7,597 nt of DNA from CAVPEW01 sp050247895 (GTDB lineage Bacteria > Actinomycetota > Acidimicrobiia > Acidimicrobiales > VFJN01): assembly GCA_050247895.1 (NCBI GenBank), contig JBFWTJ010000199.1, forward strand, positions 1 through 7,597. The letters are read 5' to 3'. Each line of letters begins with the position of its first letter. Position 1 is the stretch's first letter. The notes beneath the pieces were generated by a model. The model had not been told where the DNA came from, made no database searches, and saw only the letters and a program-made list of their open reading frames with translations. This document shows positions 5,313-7,597 of this stretch, in pieces. The position numbers were made by a program, and so were the translations under genes.

Positions 5313-6018
5313 ACGATCAGCGAGGCAGTGGGCCTTCGGCCACCGCGAGCCCGCGGCCCGGGCCCAGCCCGGCGAGTCGGTCGTGGTGCTCGGCCTGGGG
5401 CGCTTCGGCGGCGCGGTGGCCGCGGAGCTGGTCCGGCTCGGCTACGAGGTGCTCGGCGTCGACCAGGACGAGGCGACCGTCCAGTACTACAGCCCCACGA
5501 TCACCCACGTCGTGGTGGCCGACATCACCAGCGGCGACGCCCTGCGCCAGCTCGGCGTAGGCGACATCCCCCACGCCATCGTGGCGGTCGGGTCCGACCT
5601 GGAGGCCAGCATCCTGTCCACGGCCTCGCTCGACGAGCTCGGCGTGCCGGCCATCTGGGCCAAGGCGGTGAGCAGGCACCACGGCCGGATCCTCCAGCGG
5701 GTCGGCGCCCACCACGTCGTGTACCCCGAGCACGACATGGGCCACCAGGTCGCCCACATGATCGGCGGGCGGATCCTGGACTGGTTCCAGCTCGACGAGC
5801 GCTTCGCCCTGGTCGAGACGGTCGTGCCCCGCGAGCTGGTCGGGCGCACGCTGGCCGAGTCGGGCGTGCGCGAGCGCCACCACGTGACGGTGGTCTGCGT
5901 GAAGCCCGTCGGCGGATCCTTCACCTACGCCACCGTCGACACCGTCCTGGCCGCGGGCGACCGCCTGGTCGTGGCCGGCGAGACCGAGGCCGCCGAGGCC
6001 TTCGCCCGCCTGGCGTAG
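5305..6018 (+). CDS. ktrA: KtrA/TrkA-family RCK potassium uptake regulator
   Basis: A 237-residue cytoplasmic regulatory subunit with one RCK unit. The N-terminal Rossmann domain begins SVVVLGLGRFGGAVAAEL (25-42), with the GxGxxG nucleotide loop at 30-35. The acidic residue at the end of the second strand is D53 (GVDQDE). Strand THVVVADITSGDAL (67-80) and IVAVGSDLEASIL (92-104) complete the nucleotide-binding fold. An RCK_C domain follows from about 160: DERFALVETVVPRELVGRTLAE, then VTVVCVK and GDRLVVAG near the C-terminus. KtrA rings bind ATP/ADP/NAD(H) and gate KtrB. In several bacteria the RCK_C domain also binds c-di-AMP, but that cannot be told from this sequence. The start is TTG 5305 with a strong Shine-Dalgarno inside ktrB; the 8-bp overlap suggests coupled translation at a matched ratio. 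The single RCK unit separates it from the duplicated, roughly 450-residue TrkA. Confidence 0.94.
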   Translation: MVERSARQWAFGHREPAARAQPGESVVVLGLGRFGGAVAAELVRLGYEVLGVDQDEATVQYYSPTITHVVVADITSGDALRQLGVGDIPHAIVAVGSDLEASILSTASLDELGVPAIWAKAVSRHHGRILQRVGAHHVVYPEHDMGHQVAHMIGGRILDWFQLDERFALVETVVPRELVGRTLAESGVRERHHVTVVCVKPVGGSFTYATVDTVLAAGDRLVVAGETEAAEAFARLA

Positions 6019-6141
6019 CCCGCGGCCGGGCCGACCGGTGGACCGCCCGGGGACCAAGGCCCGCCAGGCCGGCCCACGTCCGGACCGGGGTGCGGCCGGC
6101 GCGCCGGCGGCGACCCTCGCCGGGCACACGACCGCCACGGG
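6019..6141. other. Convergent intergenic region between ktrA and the sigma factor gene
   Basis: A 123-bp gap between two converging genes, where both transcripts should end. It contains a 14-bp perfect palindrome (GCCGGCGCGCCGGC, 6095-6108) overlapping a small hairpin, CGGCGA/TCGCCG around CCC (6108-6122). Neither has a U-tract, so a bidirectional terminator here is only a guess. No coding frame of interest was seen. Confidence 0.4.
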
Positions 6142-7383
6142 TCAGGGGTCCCTGTCGAGCTCGGCCAGGCGACGGGCGAGGAAGCTGCGCTCGGTCTCGT
6201 CGCGGACCAGATCGAGCGCCCGCCGGTACGCGATCCGGGCCTCCTCCGGGCGGTCGAGCCGGCGCAGCAGGTCGGCCCGGGCGGCGTGCAGGTAGTGGTA
6301 GCGGTCCAGCGCCGCCTCGGCGACCAGCTCGTCGACCAGCGCCAGGCCTGCCGCGGGCCCGGCCGACTCGGCCACCGCCACGGCCCGGTTGAGGCGCACC
6401 ACCGCCGAGCCGGTCAGGCGCACCAGCTCCCCGTAGAGCAGGGACACCTGGTGCCAGTCGGTCGGTGGTTCGGCGTGCAGCGCGGCGATGGCGGCCTGCA
6501 GGACGTGGGGGCCCTTCCCCTGGAGCGCGAGCGCACGGTCGAGCGTGGCGCGGCCCTCCTCGATCCCGGCCCCGTCCCACAGCGACCGGTCCTGGTCGGC
6601 GAGCAGCACCAGCTCGCCGTCACGCTGGCGCGCCGCCCGCCGGGCGTCGTGCAGCAGCATCAGGGCCAGGAGCCCGTGGACCTCGGGTTCGTCGGGCATG
6701 AGCTGGACCAGCGCCCGGCCGAGGTGGATCGCCTCGGCGGCCAGGTCGCCGCGGCCTCCGTAGCCCTCGTTGAAGACGAGGTAGACGACGGCGAGGACCG
6801 CGGCCAGCCGGTCGGGCAGCAGGTGGTCGCTCGGGAGCCGGAAGGGGATCCCGGCGTCCCGGATCTTGCGCTTGGCCCGGACCAGGCGCTGGGCCATCGT
6901 CGCCTCGGGGACCAGGAACGCACGGGCGATCTCGTCGGTCGACAGGCCGCCCAGCGATCGCAGCGTGAGCGCGACCTGGGCCTCGGCGGAGAGGGCCGGG
7001 TGGCAGCACAGGAAGACCAGCTCGAGGCGCTCGTCGGGGAAGGCGGCGTCGTCGAGGCCGCCGAGGTCGTCGAAGCCGTCCACGACCACCTCCTCGGGGC
7101 GCGGCGCCAGCAGCCGGGCCTTGCCGGCGAAGGTCCGGTCCCGGCGGATGCGGTCGATGGCCTTGTTGCGAGCCGTGGCCAGCAGCCAGCCGCCCGGGTT
7201 GCGGGGCGTGCCGTCGGACGGCCAGCGGGCCGCGGCCACGGCGAACGCCTCCTGGACGGCCTCCTCGGCGAGGTCGACGTCGCCGAGGAAGCCGACCAGG
7301 GCGGCGAGCACCCGGGCCCGGTCGTCGCGGAAGGCCCGCTCGAGCGCGTGGGCCCGGTCGGGCGCGTGGGCCCGGTCGGGCAA
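6142..7383 (-). CDS. ECF42-type RNA polymerase sigma factor with C-terminal extension
   Basis: A 413-residue protein, about twice the usual ECF length. Region sigma-2 is at about 15-85 (GFLGDVDLAEEAVQEAFAVA, then PGGWLLATARNKAIDRIRRDR). The linker carries the characteristic LVFLCCHPALS (122-132). Region sigma-4 is at about 133-180 (LTLRSLGGLSTDEIARAF then ATMAQRLVRAKRKIR). The long helical C-terminal part begins RLAAVLAVVYLVFNEGYGG (192-210) and continues in TPR-like pairs to the end. This matches the ECF42 group (DUF6596-type extension). That group has no cognate anti-sigma factor; the extension is needed for activity and the genes sit beside DGPF proteins. Here such a gene lies directly upstream, its stop only 3 bp before this start. 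The start is TTG 7383, with GAGGGG 6 nt upstream; no better start lies nearby. The N-terminus carries a doubled hexapeptide (DRAHAP) coded by an 18-bp tandem repeat. It probably drives its own DGPF operon. Confidence 0.93.
   Translation of the reverse strand: MPDRAHAPDRAHALERAFRDDRARVLAALVGFLGDVDLAEEAVQEAFAVAAARWPSDGTPRNPGGWLLATARNKAIDRIRRDRTFAGKARLLAPRPEEVVVDGFDDLGGLDDAAFPDERLELVFLCCHPALSAEAQVALTLRSLGGLSTDEIARAFLVPEATMAQRLVRAKRKIRDAGIPFRLPSDHLLPDRLAAVLAVVYLVFNEGYGGRGDLAAEAIHLGRALVQLMPDEPEVHGLLALMLLHDARRAARQRDGELVLLADQDRSLWDGAGIEEGRATLDRALALQGKGPHVLQAAIAALHAEPPTDWHQVSLLYGELVRLTGSAVVRLNRAVAVAESAGPAAGLALVDELVAEAALDRYHYLHAARADLLRRLDRPEEARIAYRRALDLVRDETERSFLARRLAELDRDP
7344..7379. repeat. 18-bp perfect tandem duplication in the sigma factor N-terminus
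   Basis: GCGCGTGGGCCCGGTCGG occurs twice with no gap (7344-7361 and 7362-7379). It is in frame and encodes a repeated six-residue unit, giving PDRAHAPDRAHALERAF at residues 2-18. Loss or gain of one unit would keep the frame. Confidence 0.85.
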
Positions 7384-7386
7384 CCG

Positions 7387-7597
7387 CTACCCCTCGACCA
7401 GGGGACGGATCTCGACCGCCCCGCCGTAGCGGGCCGCCGGGATGCGGGCGGCCAGCGCGATGGCGGCGTCGAGGTCGTCGGCCTCGTAGAACAGGTAGCC
7501 GCCGAGGGCCTCCTTGGTCTCGGCGAACGGGCCGTCGGTGGTGAGGACCCGGCCGTGGGCCCCCCCCCCCGTGGTGGGCGACACCGGGGAGGGCCTG
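7387..7597 (-). CDS. DGPF / YCII-related protein, C-terminal part (5' end outside window)
   Basis: The last 70 codons of a protein that enters from the right edge and stops at TAG 7387-7389. GRVLTTDGPFAETKEALGGYLF is the defining stretch of the DGPF (YCII-related) family. It is followed by the usual EADDLDAAIALAARIPAAR and the C-terminal strand GGAVEIRPLVEG. Family proteins are small (about 110-140 residues), with a dimeric ferredoxin-like fold. Their biochemical function is not established, but they are habitual partners of ECF42 sigma factors, one of which follows after 3 bp. A GTG at 7584 could be read as a start, but it would remove the first half of the domain. The frame is open to the window end, and the pre-DGPF segment has the expected spacing, so the gene surely continues. 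It contains an 11-G run on the coding strand. Confidence 0.9.
   Translation of the reverse strand, partial: RPSPVSPTTGGGAHGRVLTTDGPFAETKEALGGYLFYEADDLDAAIALAARIPAARYGGAVEIRPLVEG
7390..7395 (-). promoter_or_regulatory. Ribosome binding site for the TTG start of the sigma factor
   Basis: On the minus strand GAGGGG, in the last two codons of the DGPF gene, precedes TTG 7383 by 6 nt. The two genes are therefore probably translationally linked, and the rare TTG start is supported. Confidence 0.65.
7560..7570. repeat. Homopolymer of 11 C (plus strand) inside the DGPF gene
   Basis: Eleven C in a row, read on the coding strand as part of codons for three Gly between TT and AHGRVL. In family members the residues at this place are normally of the V-R-V-R-D kind, so the run length or content may be wrong, or the site is hypermutable. 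Confidence 0.9.

Noticed and set aside
2294..5560. A plus-strand open frame of more than 1,000 codons crossing the dehydrogenase and ktrB genes
   Set aside because: It is antisense to one well-supported gene and out of frame with another. Its Arg/Pro/Gly-rich translation has no recognisable domain, which is typical of shadow frames in GC-rich DNA.
6095..6108. 14-bp perfect palindrome between ktrA and the sigma factor as a regulator site
   Set aside because: It is pure G/C with no spacer and lies between convergent 3' ends, where an operator is not expected. It is noted only as part of possible transcript-end structure.
7384..7584. A complete 65-residue DGPF protein starting at GTG 7584
   Set aside because: It would lack the first half of the domain. 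The frame continues to the window edge and the residues before the DGPF motif have family spacing, so the gene is partial rather than short.
1..7597. tRNA, rRNA, CRISPR array, insertion sequence or phage/defence genes
   Set aside because: None recognised. There are no cloverleaf-like sequences, no regularly spaced repeats and no transposase, integrase or nuclease motifs in any plausible gene.

Overview
The window is a GC-rich (roughly 70 % G+C) stretch of bacterial chromosome. Gene density, third-position G/C bias, GTG and TTG starts, a BTAD-type regulator, KtrAB-type potassium uptake and an ECF42-type sigma factor all point to an actinobacterium (Actinomycetota). An acidimicrobial or similar lineage is possible, but the sequence alone does not settle it. 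I see no rRNA, tRNA, CRISPR array, transposase or phage gene.

Layout, left to right. (1) Positions 1-595, minus: N-terminal part of a SARP/BTAD-family regulator that runs off the left edge. (2) 658-1221, minus: a small dihydrofolate-reductase-like (RibD C-terminal fold) protein, divergent from (3) a TetR-family repressor at 1292-1903, plus. The 70-bp gap between them holds an A/T-rich tandem duplication of a 14-bp dyad, which is the obvious operator. (4) 1884-2216, minus: a four-helix UPF0060/YnfA membrane protein, convergent with the TetR gene and overlapping its 3' end by 20 bp. (5) 2300-3625, minus: an acyl-CoA dehydrogenase of ACAD10/11-like type. It is bracketed by two identical 30-bp direct repeats (2268-2297 and 3835-3864). 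(6) A 334-bp divergent intergenic region, then (7) 3960-5312 and 5305-6018, plus: a potassium-uptake operon made of the KtrB/TrkH channel subunit and the KtrA/TrkA regulatory subunit, overlapping by 8 bp. (8) 6142-7383, minus: an ECF42-type sigma factor with its long C-terminal extension, directly preceded by (9) 7387-7597, minus, the C-terminal part of a DGPF/YCII-like protein that runs off the right edge.

Three functional units stand out: a TetR/reductase module with a clear candidate operator, a two-gene K+ uptake operon, and a DGPF-ECF42 pair. All belong to known families. I do not see strong evidence for a wholly new system. The best leads are the 30-bp repeats framing the acyl-CoA dehydrogenase gene, the double operator in front of the reductase and repressor, and two low-complexity tracts (an 18-bp tandem duplication and an 11-C run) in the sigma-factor region.
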